A stretch of 6,248 nucleotides of DNA, from the NCBI GenBank assembly GCA_001804205.1, contig MHFM01000067.1:17510-23757 (forward strand). Reading direction: 5' to 3'. The notes under the pieces were generated by a model. The model did no database searches. It saw only the letters and a program-made list of their open reading frames with translations, and had not been told where the DNA came from. How positions within the stretch are numbered: position 1 is the stretch's first letter; the number at the start of each line of letters is the position of its first letter. Of the stretch, positions 1 through 6,217 are shown in pieces. The DNA is from Omnitrophica bacterium RIFCSPLOWO2_01_FULL_45_10b (GTDB lineage: Bacteria > Omnitrophota > Omnitrophia > Omnitrophales > Danuiimicrobiaceae). The position numbers were made by a program, and so were the translations under genes.

Positions 1-144
1 ACATCCGTTGATGGCAAGTACAAAGGCTACTTGCAAGAGGTTACCGTTTCCTTAACATACAAATGGGATGACTTGTTTACTAAGCTTTCCAAAAAAGAGA
101 AGCCCGGAAAAGTCGAAACCCCTCGTGCCGAGGCAGCAAAATAA
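1..144 (+). CDS. C-terminal fragment of an unidentified protein
   Basis: The reading frame is open from the first base of the window and stops with TAA at 142-144, giving the last 47 residues of a protein whose start lies outside. I do not recognise the family. The stretch GYLQEVTVSLTYKW (residues 9-22 of the fragment) alternates polar and hydrophobic/aromatic residues as a membrane beta-strand would. It is followed by a charged Lys/Glu-rich tail ending in EAAK. This would fit the last strand of an outer-membrane barrel with a short extension, but a soluble beta-rich domain fits as well. A hairpin with a T run follows 12 bases after the stop, so the gene probably ends its own transcription unit and is not part of the operon downstream. 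Coding status is fairly sure; function is unknown. Confidence 0.6.
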   Translation, partial: TSVDGKYKGYLQEVTVSLTYKWDDLFTKLSKKEKPGKVETPRAEAAK

Positions 145-155
145 TCTCCCATATT

Positions 156-218
156 TGTCATTCTGAGTGTAACGAAGAATCATAATTAAAGATCCTTCGG
201 CTTTGCCTCAGGATGACA
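156..218. repeat. Long imperfect intergenic palindrome (REP/MITE-like)
   Basis: Two nested pairs of arms form a long hairpin. The outer arms are 156-167 (TGTCATTCTGAG) and 207-218 (CTCAGGATGACA), 12 pairs with one G-T wobble. The inner arms are 173-181 (CGAAGAATC) and 191-199 (GATCCTTCG), 9 pairs with one A-C mismatch. An asymmetric internal loop (168-172 against 200-206) separates them, and the apical loop is 9 AT-rich bases. From memory, palindromes with this core recur between genes in many unrelated bacterial genomes, so it is probably a dispersed repeat. Only one copy is in this window, so dispersal cannot be shown here. Confidence 0.7.
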
Positions 219-224
219 TTTTTT
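156..224 (+). terminator. Probable rho-independent terminator of the upstream gene
   Basis: The palindrome at 156-218 is followed directly by six T residues (219-224) and starts 12 bases after the stop of the upstream gene. A strong hairpin plus T run in that place is what an intrinsic terminator looks like, so the dispersed repeat may double as one. The stem is longer and less GC-rich than a classic terminator, which lowers confidence. Confidence 0.45.
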
Positions 225-314
225 ATTAGACGCTCTTCGAACCCTTTTTCTAGTATCCTACTTATTATCTAACCACAAGATATTGTAGGTTTTAGATGTC
301 CCAAGATTCTCCTA

Positions 315-344
315 TTGCAATCCAAAAACCCCAGATAATATAAT
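315..344 (+). promoter_or_regulatory. Putative sigma70-type promoter for the HTH-AAR-kinase operon
   Basis: A perfect -10 hexamer TATAAT lies at 339-344. TTGCAA at 315-320 matches the -35 consensus in four of six positions, with an 18-bp spacer. Transcription would start near 351, about 55 bases before the start codon at 405. The stretch is AT-rich, so a chance TATAAT is possible. It is the best promoter candidate in the only sizeable gap of the window. Confidence 0.45.
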
Positions 345-351
345 ACCTATA

Positions 352-368
352 TTGCGCTAACTGCGCAA
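352..368. promoter_or_regulatory. Perfect inverted repeat TTGCGC-N5-GCGCAA, possible operator
   Basis: Arms TTGCGC (352-357) and GCGCAA (363-368) are exact reverse complements around the spacer TAACT. The repeat sits 7 bases after the TATAAT box, at the predicted transcription start, where a bound dimer would block initiation. It is GC-richer than its surroundings. It could be a binding site for the adjacent HTH protein (autoregulation) or another regulator, or a small 5'-UTR hairpin. No T run follows, so it is not a terminator. Confidence 0.4.
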
Positions 369-404
369 AATTGAGTTAATGGCGTTTCTCTATGGAGATT
401 GATG

Positions 405-608
405 ATGTCAAAGTTTTTAACCGCAGACGAATTAAGCAAGCTGTTTCGCATTCCTAAACGATCAATTTATAAGTTTGCGAGCGACGGCCTTATCCCGGGG
501 GCTTTTCGTATTGGTAAACATTGGCGTTTCAAAACAGATATTGTTGAAAAATGGATTATCGAAAAAACAGGCTCTGCCTTTCCCAGTGCATTAGCGGCAG
601 AAAATTAG
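405..608 (+). CDS. Excisionase/MerR-type helix-turn-helix DNA-binding protein (HTH_17-like)
   Basis: This small protein of 67 residues is essentially one winged HTH domain of the excisionase (Xis/AlpA) type. The opening FLTADELSKLFRIPKRSIYK (residues 4-23) gives the 'sta-el-a-llgvs-tiyrl' pattern of the two DNA-binding helices. GLIPGAFRIGKHWRF (28-42) is the typical wing ('g-ip-a-rig-rwrf'), followed by a terminal helix (DIVEKWI). I chose ATG 405 because GGAG at 394-397 lies 7 bases upstream. ATG 402 (4-base spacing) and TTG 399 are possible but too close. It is the first gene after the promoter and lies 59 bases before the acyl-ACP reductase gene with no terminator between. Family members act as recombination directionality factors or as small transcriptional regulators. 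No integrase or att site is visible here, so a regulatory role is more likely. Its target is unknown; the inverted repeat at 352-368 is a candidate. Confidence 0.85.
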   Translation: MSKFLTADELSKLFRIPKRSIYKFASDGLIPGAFRIGKHWRFKTDIVEKWIIEKTGSAFPSALAAEN

Positions 609-650
609 TTTCACCTGATTGAAGAACAACATAATCAAATAATGTCAACA

Positions 651-656
651 AAAGGA
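651..656 (+). promoter_or_regulatory. Ribosome binding site deciding the AAR-fusion start
   Basis: AAAGGA lies 11 bases before ATG 668 but only 2 bases before the in-frame TTG at 659. A TTG start there would be too close to use this site, so ATG 668 is preferred. Confidence 0.5.
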
Positions 657-667
657 TATTGATCATA

Positions 668-2272
668 ATGGAAGAGTTAAAGCCGGTCGAAATTGAAGTC
701 AACATATCAAAGATTATACGTGCCAAGCGCTGGATTGTTCTCCGAATGCTCTCCAAAATTCAGGACTTCCCGAAATTTATGCCCAACGTGGTGAGCTGTA
801 AGATTGTAGAGACAAAGGAAGAAGGCGCGGTTACAGAATGGAATGTCATGTTTGATGAAATTCCAATTCATTGGATCGAAGAGGATACCTACGACCTTGC
901 AAATTTTACGCTTTCTTTTAAGGCAACCGAAGGAGATTTAGAAGCATTTGAAGGGAAGTGGATTCTCAAGCAAAATCCGCACGGTACGGAAGTACAGGTT
1001 TGGGTTCGGGTGGTTATCGGGATTCCGGGGATTGAGCAAATGGTGGCAACCCGGATTCATAGTACACTGAAAAGGAATTTCCAAAAAATGTTGGATTCAC
1101 TCGAAAGCAGGATTATTTCTGCTCGGTACGCAAGTTTCAAACGGGGCGGGCGAAAAGATATCCTCGGCTTTGGCATCATCGGCCATCCTTACAATCTCGG
1201 TCATCTGATGCGCTACCTGAAACTTCTCAAACCGGATTTTCATGCGCCTTCACGTGAATTTTTGTCAAAGGTTTATGAGATGGTCCCCTCTTACAAAATG
1301 TACGACATCGGGGAATTCAAATCCATCACGGGCAAGAGGACGCGCGGCTGTTTTATTATCAGTACATTTGTTCCCGACATGGTTTTGTTGGGAGTTGATA
1401 AGGTTTTTCAAAAAGTTGTTGAGGCCTGTAAAGTAGCCGAAGCCAATGAAATCGGCATTGTTTCGCTGGGAGGATTTACGTCGATCGTCGGAGAAAAATT
1501 TGGCAAGCAAATTTCCGAGTCTGTGAACGTTCCCGTAACCACCGGGAATACCTTTACCGTGGCCATGGCCGTCAAAGGAATCGAAAGGTCCTGTGAGTTG
1601 ATGGAGATTAATCTTTCGGATGCGACGGTAGCAATCATCGGAGGAACGGGTGATATCGGAAGCGCTTGCGCCAGGATTTTCTGTGATCGCGCTAAAAAAG
1701 TAATCGTTACCGGAAGAACCCCTGAAAATCTTAAATGGATTCAACTCCAACTTCAACGTATCGGAAAAGCCGAAGTGGGAATCTCTTTAGATAACAATCA
1801 AGTTGCCGCTGAAGCCGACGTCGTCGTTGCGGCAGCAAGTTCCACGAATTCCATTGTGGATATTAATCGGATCAAAAGCGGAGCTGTCGTCTGCGATATT
1901 GGCTATCCGAAAAATATCTCATACCTTGAACACACAAGGAATGACATTCTTATTTTTTCAGGCGGTTTAACCGAAATGCCGCAGGAACTTAACCTGGGAT
2001 TTGACATTGGCCTTCCTTCCCAAAAAACGATGTACGGCTGTTTTGCAGAGGCAATCATTCTGGATCTTGAGGATCGCTATGAATCTTTCAGTTTTGGTAA
2101 GGGAAACATAACGGGAGAAAATGTTCAAGCGATTTATGAATGGGGACTCAAGCACGGGTTTAAATTAGCCCCGTTTTACTGGGGCAGCCGGCTTACTACC
2201 GAAAGGGAAATTCGCGACATCTTAAAGAATAAAAAGGTGTCACGACCAGCATCCAGCGATGTCATTTCTTAA
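668..2272 (+). CDS. SRPBCC (polyketide cyclase/COQ10-like) domain fused to long-chain acyl-ACP reductase
   Basis: This 534-residue protein has two parts. Residues 1-155 look like a SRPBCC/START-type hydrophobic-pocket domain of the polyketide cyclase/COQ10 kind: a beta-strand opening, helix with DFPKFMPNVVSCKIV, antiparallel strands, and a long C-terminal helix. From residue 168 to about 510 it follows cyanobacterial acyl-ACP reductase (AAR) closely. Landmarks are FGIIGHPYNL (168-177), SLGGFTSI, TTGNTFTVA, the Rossmann NADPH motif GGTGDIGSA (325-333), DIGYPKN, and YGCFAEAIILDLE with Cys458. Cys458 aligns with the acyl-accepting Cys294 of Synechococcus elongatus AAR (341 residues). Known AAR reduces acyl-ACP or acyl-CoA with NADPH to a fatty aldehyde through a thioester. 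The N-terminal domain is not part of the cyanobacterial enzyme; it may bind or cyclise the acyl/polyketide chain (inference). No cyanobacterial aldehyde-deformylating oxygenase is next to it. The 3' end overlaps the next gene by 14 bases. The AAR family call is strong; the natural substrate is unknown. Confidence 0.88.
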   Translation: MEELKPVEIEVNISKIIRAKRWIVLRMLSKIQDFPKFMPNVVSCKIVETKEEGAVTEWNVMFDEIPIHWIEEDTYDLANFTLSFKATEGDLEAFEGKWILKQNPHGTEVQVWVRVVIGIPGIEQMVATRIHSTLKRNFQKMLDSLESRIISARYASFKRGGRKDILGFGIIGHPYNLGHLMRYLKLLKPDFHAPSREFLSKVYEMVPSYKMYDIGEFKSITGKRTRGCFIISTFVPDMVLLGVDKVFQKVVEACKVAEANEIGIVSLGGFTSIVGEKFGKQISESVNVPVTTGNTFTVAMAVKGIERSCELMEINLSDATVAIIGGTGDIGSACARIFCDRAKKVIVTGRTPENLKWIQLQLQRIGKAEVGISLDNNQVAAEADVVVAAASSTNSIVDINRIKSGAVVCDIGYPKNISYLEHTRNDILIFSGGLTEMPQELNLGFDIGLPSQKTMYGCFAEAIILDLEDRYESFSFGKGNITGENVQAIYEWGLKHGFKLAPFYWGSRLTTEREIRDILKNKKVSRPASSDVIS

Positions 2273-4430
2273 CGCGGCCGCATATTTTTTGAATCCGTTT
2301 GCGATACCGGTTCTTGCGGTATCAACGCTCCTTCTTTTAATTAGCCTCTTTGTTCTCAAGCAAAATCCACGGTCTTCACGCAACGTTTCGTTTTTCATCA
2401 TTTGCATCAGCAGCTGTATTTGGCTGTATGGCATATCGATTGTTTACTGTTCTCGTTATGAAACATTCGCGTTAAATTGGTACAAGTATTTTACTTTTTT
2501 TGGTGTTACGCAAATTGCGCCCAGCATTTATTTTTTCTCAGTATCCTGGGCCGGCTGGTCGCGCCAAAGAAAAATTTCGATTGTCATCGGATACTTGGCC
2601 GCTTTTTCATTTTTTCTTTCTTCCGCGTTCACTGATTTAGGAATCATCGGGATTCGAAAGTATTTTTGGGGTTTTTATCCGATTTATGGCCCTGTTGCGG
2701 CCGCTTTTTTTGCTTTTTTTATTCTTTATTATTCGATGGCCCTTCGAAATTTCCTTTTAATAGGACACCGGGAAACCGGCGTTCGATTCCATACACAGAA
2801 CCGGTACATGACCGTGGCTTATCTCGTTACTTTTTTTGGGGCCTTTGATTTTATCCCTAAATTCATGAACTTTCCGCTTTACCCTATGGGATATTTGACG
2901 GTTCTTTCTTGGCTTATGATTGTCGCTTATTCAATTATTCGATATAAAGTCATGGATATCGAAACTGTTATCCATAAGACGTTAATGTGGGCAGCACTTT
3001 CCTCGGTCATTTTTCTGCCGCTCGGATTTGTTTTTTATCAATTTAAAGATTTATTTGTTTATCTTCATCCCGTGTTGTCCGCTATTTTAGCTGTCTGTCT
3101 TTTTATTTTATTCGCGATGTATGGAAAAACGATACAACCATGGATTGACCATTTGTTTCAGCGCCGAAAGCTTGATCTTGAGCGCATGCTCTTTCAGTTT
3201 AATGACAGCTTGGTCCATGTGAAGGGTTTAAGCGAACTTTCACGTTATGTGGTTCAGACTATTCGCCAAGCTCTTTATGTTGACCCGGTGCAAATATTTT
3301 TAAAAGACAGTCAAAATCAAAATTTAAGGAAGATTGAAACTAATGGTAACGATGCGCAATCCGAGCTTTCCAGAAACAATTCTTTTATTGAGTGGTTGGA
3401 ACGTGAAGATAAACTTGCGCTTGCGGAGTTTATCGACTTGGATCCGAGATTTGAAAGCGTCAAAGATCAAGCAAAGCGATTTTTTGGCGAGCTTAATGTA
3501 AAAGTAATTATCCCACTTGTTTTAAATGGAGAGTTAATCGGCTTAATCGCTTTGGGACAGAAAGCGAATCTGAAAGCTTTTAAGGCATCCGAATTAGGAT
3601 TTCTCTCTGAATTAAGAAGAGCAGTGACCATTGCATTTTCCAATTCGCTTAGGCTCATTGCAATGCAGGAAAATTTGCAGAAGTGGAATGAAGAACTTGA
3701 AGAAAAGGTTCAGCAGAGAACGAAAGAACTTGAAGAAGCTCAGAAGCAATTGGTTCAAGCCGAGAAACTGGCGACCATCGGCACGCTGGCGGGTGGTGTT
3801 GCCCATGAAATTAACAATCCTCTTACTGCGGTATTGACGAATGCACAATTGCTTAAAATGGGCACGAGCAACAAGGATGACATGGAAAGCATCAGTTTAA
3901 TCGAAGAAGGCGCCAAGCGCTGCCAGACAATTGTTCAAAAATTGATGAAATATGCGCGCAAACCCGCCGCCGAAGATTTAGCAAAGGAAGTGGATTTAAA
4001 TGCTGTTATTGAAAACATGGTTTCATTTCTCAATTATCAGTTTGAACAGGACAACATCCGGTTACAAAAAAAATTGCACCCTGTTTCAAAGGTAAAAGGC
4101 ATGCCGAATGAGCTCGAACAAGTATTTACGAATATCGTGATCAATGCTAAAGATGCGATCAAAGCGGCTAAGAATTCCGGGGCTATTGAAGTCGAAACTT
4201 ATGAAAAAAATGGGTCTGTCTGCGTTTCGATTAAAGATGACGGAATTGGAATTTCCCAGGCAAACCTGTCTAAAATTTTCGATCCATTCTTTACCACGAA
4301 GGAAATCGGCAAGGGAACCGGCCTCGGCCTTTCCATTAGTTACGGCATCATCGAGAAGCATGGCGGAAAAATTGAAGCTATATCACAGGAAGGAAAAGGT
4401 TCAACGTTTATCGTATGTCTGCCAAAATAA
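2259..4430 (+). CDS. Multi-pass membrane sensor histidine kinase with GAF domain (PrsK-like architecture)
   Basis: This 723-residue kinase begins with about nine membrane segments. Roughly seven lie in residues 12-230, a 7TM sensor region ending in the hallmark IIRYKVMDIETV (DIE at 233-235), and two more at about 240-290. A GAF-like domain follows (about 313-466), then a charged coiled coil (about 469-505). HisKA carries AHEINNP with phospho-acceptor His516 and the E-x-x-N phosphatase motif. The ATPase domain has the N box (N625, N629), DDGIG (660-664), FDPFFTT (674-680) and KGTGLGLS (685-692), so all catalytic boxes are intact. It should autophosphorylate at the inner membrane and pass phosphate to a receiver, probably the one encoded at 5855. 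The ligand is unknown. The layout resembles PrsK of PEP-CTERM systems, but no PEP-CTERM genes are visible. Its ATG lies inside the reductase gene with no good Shine-Dalgarno sequence (AAGG is about 20 bases away), so translation is probably coupled to the upstream gene. Confidence 0.9.
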   Translation: MSFLNAAAYFLNPFAIPVLAVSTLLLLISLFVLKQNPRSSRNVSFFIICISSCIWLYGISIVYCSRYETFALNWYKYFTFFGVTQIAPSIYFFSVSWAGWSRQRKISIVIGYLAAFSFFLSSAFTDLGIIGIRKYFWGFYPIYGPVAAAFFAFFILYYSMALRNFLLIGHRETGVRFHTQNRYMTVAYLVTFFGAFDFIPKFMNFPLYPMGYLTVLSWLMIVAYSIIRYKVMDIETVIHKTLMWAALSSVIFLPLGFVFYQFKDLFVYLHPVLSAILAVCLFILFAMYGKTIQPWIDHLFQRRKLDLERMLFQFNDSLVHVKGLSELSRYVVQTIRQALYVDPVQIFLKDSQNQNLRKIETNGNDAQSELSRNNSFIEWLEREDKLALAEFIDLDPRFESVKDQAKRFFGELNVKVIIPLVLNGELIGLIALGQKANLKAFKASELGFLSELRRAVTIAFSNSLRLIAMQENLQKWNEELEEKVQQRTKELEEAQKQLVQAEKLATIGTLAGGVAHEINNPLTAVLTNAQLLKMGTSNKDDMESISLIEEGAKRCQTIVQKLMKYARKPAAEDLAKEVDLNAVIENMVSFLNYQFEQDNIRLQKKLHPVSKVKGMPNELEQVFTNIVINAKDAIKAAKNSGAIEVETYEKNGSVCVSIKDDGIGISQANLSKIFDPFFTTKEIGKGTGLGLSISYGIIEKHGGKIEAISQEGKGSTFIVCLPK

Positions 4431-4445
4431 GAGTCAATAAAACCA

Positions 4446-5834
4446 ATGAATCCCTATAATTTTGCAATGCTCTTTTTTTCTTCCTGCACATTTCTTTTAA
4501 GCCTTTTAATTTTTTTAAAAAGAAAAGATGAAATTTCTAGGATTTATTTTGTGTTCTGCTCATTTGTAGCATTGTGGGCAATTTTTTGGTCCATTATGGT
4601 TAGCGAAAATGTTAGTTATGAAGCTGCCTTAATTTCTTCTCGGCTAACCCATACGGTGGGCGGTTTAGTAGGAGTATTATGGTGTCATTTTTGTCTTCGA
4701 TTATCCGACGAATACAACCGGTATAAAAAGTTATTGTACCTATTTTATTTGGTTTCTTTTTTGAGTATTGTTTTCTTTTTTTCGCCTCTATATGTTCGAG
4801 AAGTCGCGCCAATCATGTCCTTTAAATATTATACAAGAACGGGTCCTATTCTAGATTTATACATGGCTGTTTTTGTTTTAAGCGTTGGATTGGGTTTCAT
4901 GTCACTCAATAAGAAGATCGAAAAATCGGCAGGTGAAGAAAAAATTCAAATCCGTGGATTGTTTACCGCAACTTTGATTGGATTTATCGGAGGTTTTTGC
5001 ACGATTCTTCCAATTTACGGTATCAATGCCCCGCCCTATACCGTTTTTATGATACCCGTATACCCTTTTATTATGGCTTACTTCATGATCCGCCATAGGC
5101 TTTTCGATATTGAACAAGTCGCCGAAGCATTCCAAAGAGAAAAACTCGCCACTCTTGGCCTTCTTGCCGCCAGCATTAATCATGAAATTCGTAATCCTTT
5201 GTACGCGGCCAAAGGGCTTTTAGAAACTTATGTTGAGAATAAAAAAGATAATTTACCCACTAAAAACTCATTTGAAATTTCAGAGAGAGCGCTGTTTCAG
5301 ATAGATCGGGCTCTGGACGTCATTGGCAAGCTCAACCGTTTTGCCAAACCCGCAAATAAAAACGGACAGCATGCCTGCGCCTCTATTCCAGATGCTATTC
5401 AAACAGTGTTAGATCTCGTTTCATACGAATTTAAACTCGACCAAATTGATATCGTCAATCAAATTAGCCCGTCTATTTCGGCGGTTAAAGCTGATCAGCG
5501 CCAATTAGAAGAAATCTTTTTTAATATTATTGTGAATGCTTGTCATGCCATGCCGGAAGGCGGAAGATTGGAGATATCCGCTGAAGTCGATTACAATAAA
5601 GTCAAAGTCAGCGTTTCCGATACAGGATTAGGGATACCATCCGGCCAGCTGGCGCATATTTTTGAACCTTTTTATACAACCAAAGGTGAAAAGGGAACCG
5701 GCCTTGGACTTTATGTTACGAAACAACTAGTCGAAAGAAATGGCGGGAAAATATTTGTGAAGACAAAAGAGGGAAGCGGCAGTGTTTTTACGCTCGAATT
5801 TAAAATTCTTCAGAACCTGAAGCAATATTCTTAA
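4446..5834 (+). CDS. Compact seven-helix sensor histidine kinase
   Basis: This is a second complete kinase, 462 residues long. Seven hydrophobic segments (about 5-25, 33-52, 61-86, 95-112, 138-154, 168-191, 198-215) end in MIRHRLFDIEQV (DIE at 221-223), the same closing motif as in the kinase upstream. HisKA follows almost at once, with NHEIRNP and His246 only 23 residues after DIE, so there is no GAF domain or long linker. The ATPase boxes are intact: NIIVNACHAM (N360, N364), DTGLG (392-396), FEPFYTT (406-412) and KGTGLGL (416-422). The NHEIRNP and NACHAMPEGG signatures recall NtrB-type kinases. The sensor region is probably fed by a membrane or membrane-soluble signal, which is unknown. It starts 15 bases after the preceding stop, with only AAGAG (4429-4433) as a weak ribosome site, and ends 20 bases before the receiver gene. 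It is likely one of two kinases feeding the same receiver. Confidence 0.9.
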   Translation: MNPYNFAMLFFSSCTFLLSLLIFLKRKDEISRIYFVFCSFVALWAIFWSIMVSENVSYEAALISSRLTHTVGGLVGVLWCHFCLRLSDEYNRYKKLLYLFYLVSFLSIVFFFSPLYVREVAPIMSFKYYTRTGPILDLYMAVFVLSVGLGFMSLNKKIEKSAGEEKIQIRGLFTATLIGFIGGFCTILPIYGINAPPYTVFMIPVYPFIMAYFMIRHRLFDIEQVAEAFQREKLATLGLLAASINHEIRNPLYAAKGLLETYVENKKDNLPTKNSFEISERALFQIDRALDVIGKLNRFAKPANKNGQHACASIPDAIQTVLDLVSYEFKLDQIDIVNQISPSISAVKADQRQLEEIFFNIIVNACHAMPEGGRLEISAEVDYNKVKVSVSDTGLGIPSGQLAHIFEPFYTTKGEKGTGLGLYVTKQLVERNGGKIFVKTKEGSGSVFTLEFKILQNLKQYS

Positions 5835-5854
5835 CAAAGACCGAGGTTTGGTAA

Positions 5855-6217
5855 GTGAAGAAAATTCTTGTTCTCGATGATGATAAATTGGTGTTAGCGA
5901 GTGTCGACAAAATCCTCAAAAAAGAGGGCTATCTCACCGAACTGGCCCAAAGCGCTCAAGAGGCACTGGAAAAAGCCCAAGCGCAGGAATTTGACTTGGT
6001 AATCTCAGACATCCGGATGCCAGGGAAAAATGGAGTTGAAGCCGTCCGTGAAATTCGAAGACTTTTTGACGAAAAAATGAAAAAAGATATTCCGATTATT
6101 TTTATTACGGGTTATGCTGAAATCGGAGATGAACTCAAAGCGGAAAATATTGGGGAAATTATCTTGAAACCATTCGATCTTCAGAGGTTGCTCATAACAG
6201 TACGGGAATACTTATGA
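5855..6217 (+). CDS. Single-domain response regulator (CheY-like receiver)
   Basis: This is a 120-residue stand-alone receiver. It has the acidic cluster DDD (8-10), phospho-acceptor Asp52 in VISDIRMPG, switch Thr85 in FITGYAE, and Lys105 in LKPFD, so all residues for phosphotransfer are present. The protein ends with the last receiver helix and carries no DNA-binding, enzymatic or ATPase output. The GTG start is supported by GAGG at 5843-5846, 8 bases upstream, one of the clearest ribosome sites in the window. It lies 20 bases after the second kinase and its TGA overlaps the ketosynthase ATG (ATGA), so it is certainly in the same transcript as that gene. It should be the phosphate acceptor for one or both kinases. 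Its output must be by protein contact or by passing phosphate on to something outside the window. Confidence 0.93.
   Translation: MKKILVLDDDKLVLASVDKILKKEGYLTELAQSAQEALEKAQAQEFDLVISDIRMPGKNGVEAVREIRRLFDEKMKKDIPIIFITGYAEIGDELKAENIGEIILKPFDLQRLLITVREYL

Noticed and set aside
257..289. CCTAC...GTAGG inverted repeat
   Set aside because: Arms are only 5 bases, 23 bases apart, and do not extend; expected by chance in this length of AT-rich DNA.
145..404. Possible small RNA, riboswitch or tRNA gene in the largest gap
   Set aside because: Apart from the palindrome, promoter and short inverted repeat I see no cloverleaf, conserved riboswitch core or further structured element, and no small open frame with a ribosome site.
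659..667. TTG start giving three more residues to the AAR fusion
   Set aside because: The only ribosome site (AAAGGA, 651-656) ends two bases before this TTG; ATG 668 fits better.
1265..1756. Antisense open frame of 163 residues inside the reductase gene
   Set aside because: It lies wholly opposite the conserved AAR domain, shows no recognisable motif or ribosome site, and is explained as the shadow of a real coding region.
2700..2725. T-rich runs in the first kinase gene as a possible internal terminator
   Set aside because: They encode Phe-rich membrane helices and no GC-rich hairpin precedes them.
4144..4440. Plus-strand open frame of 98 residues over the end of the first kinase
   Set aside because: It overlaps the ATPase boxes of the kinase in another frame; its composition (basic, no domain) is that of a shadow frame.
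4902..5183. Antisense open frame within the second kinase gene
   Set aside because: No homology-like motif, opposite to the conserved membrane and HisKA region, no promoter or ribosome site.
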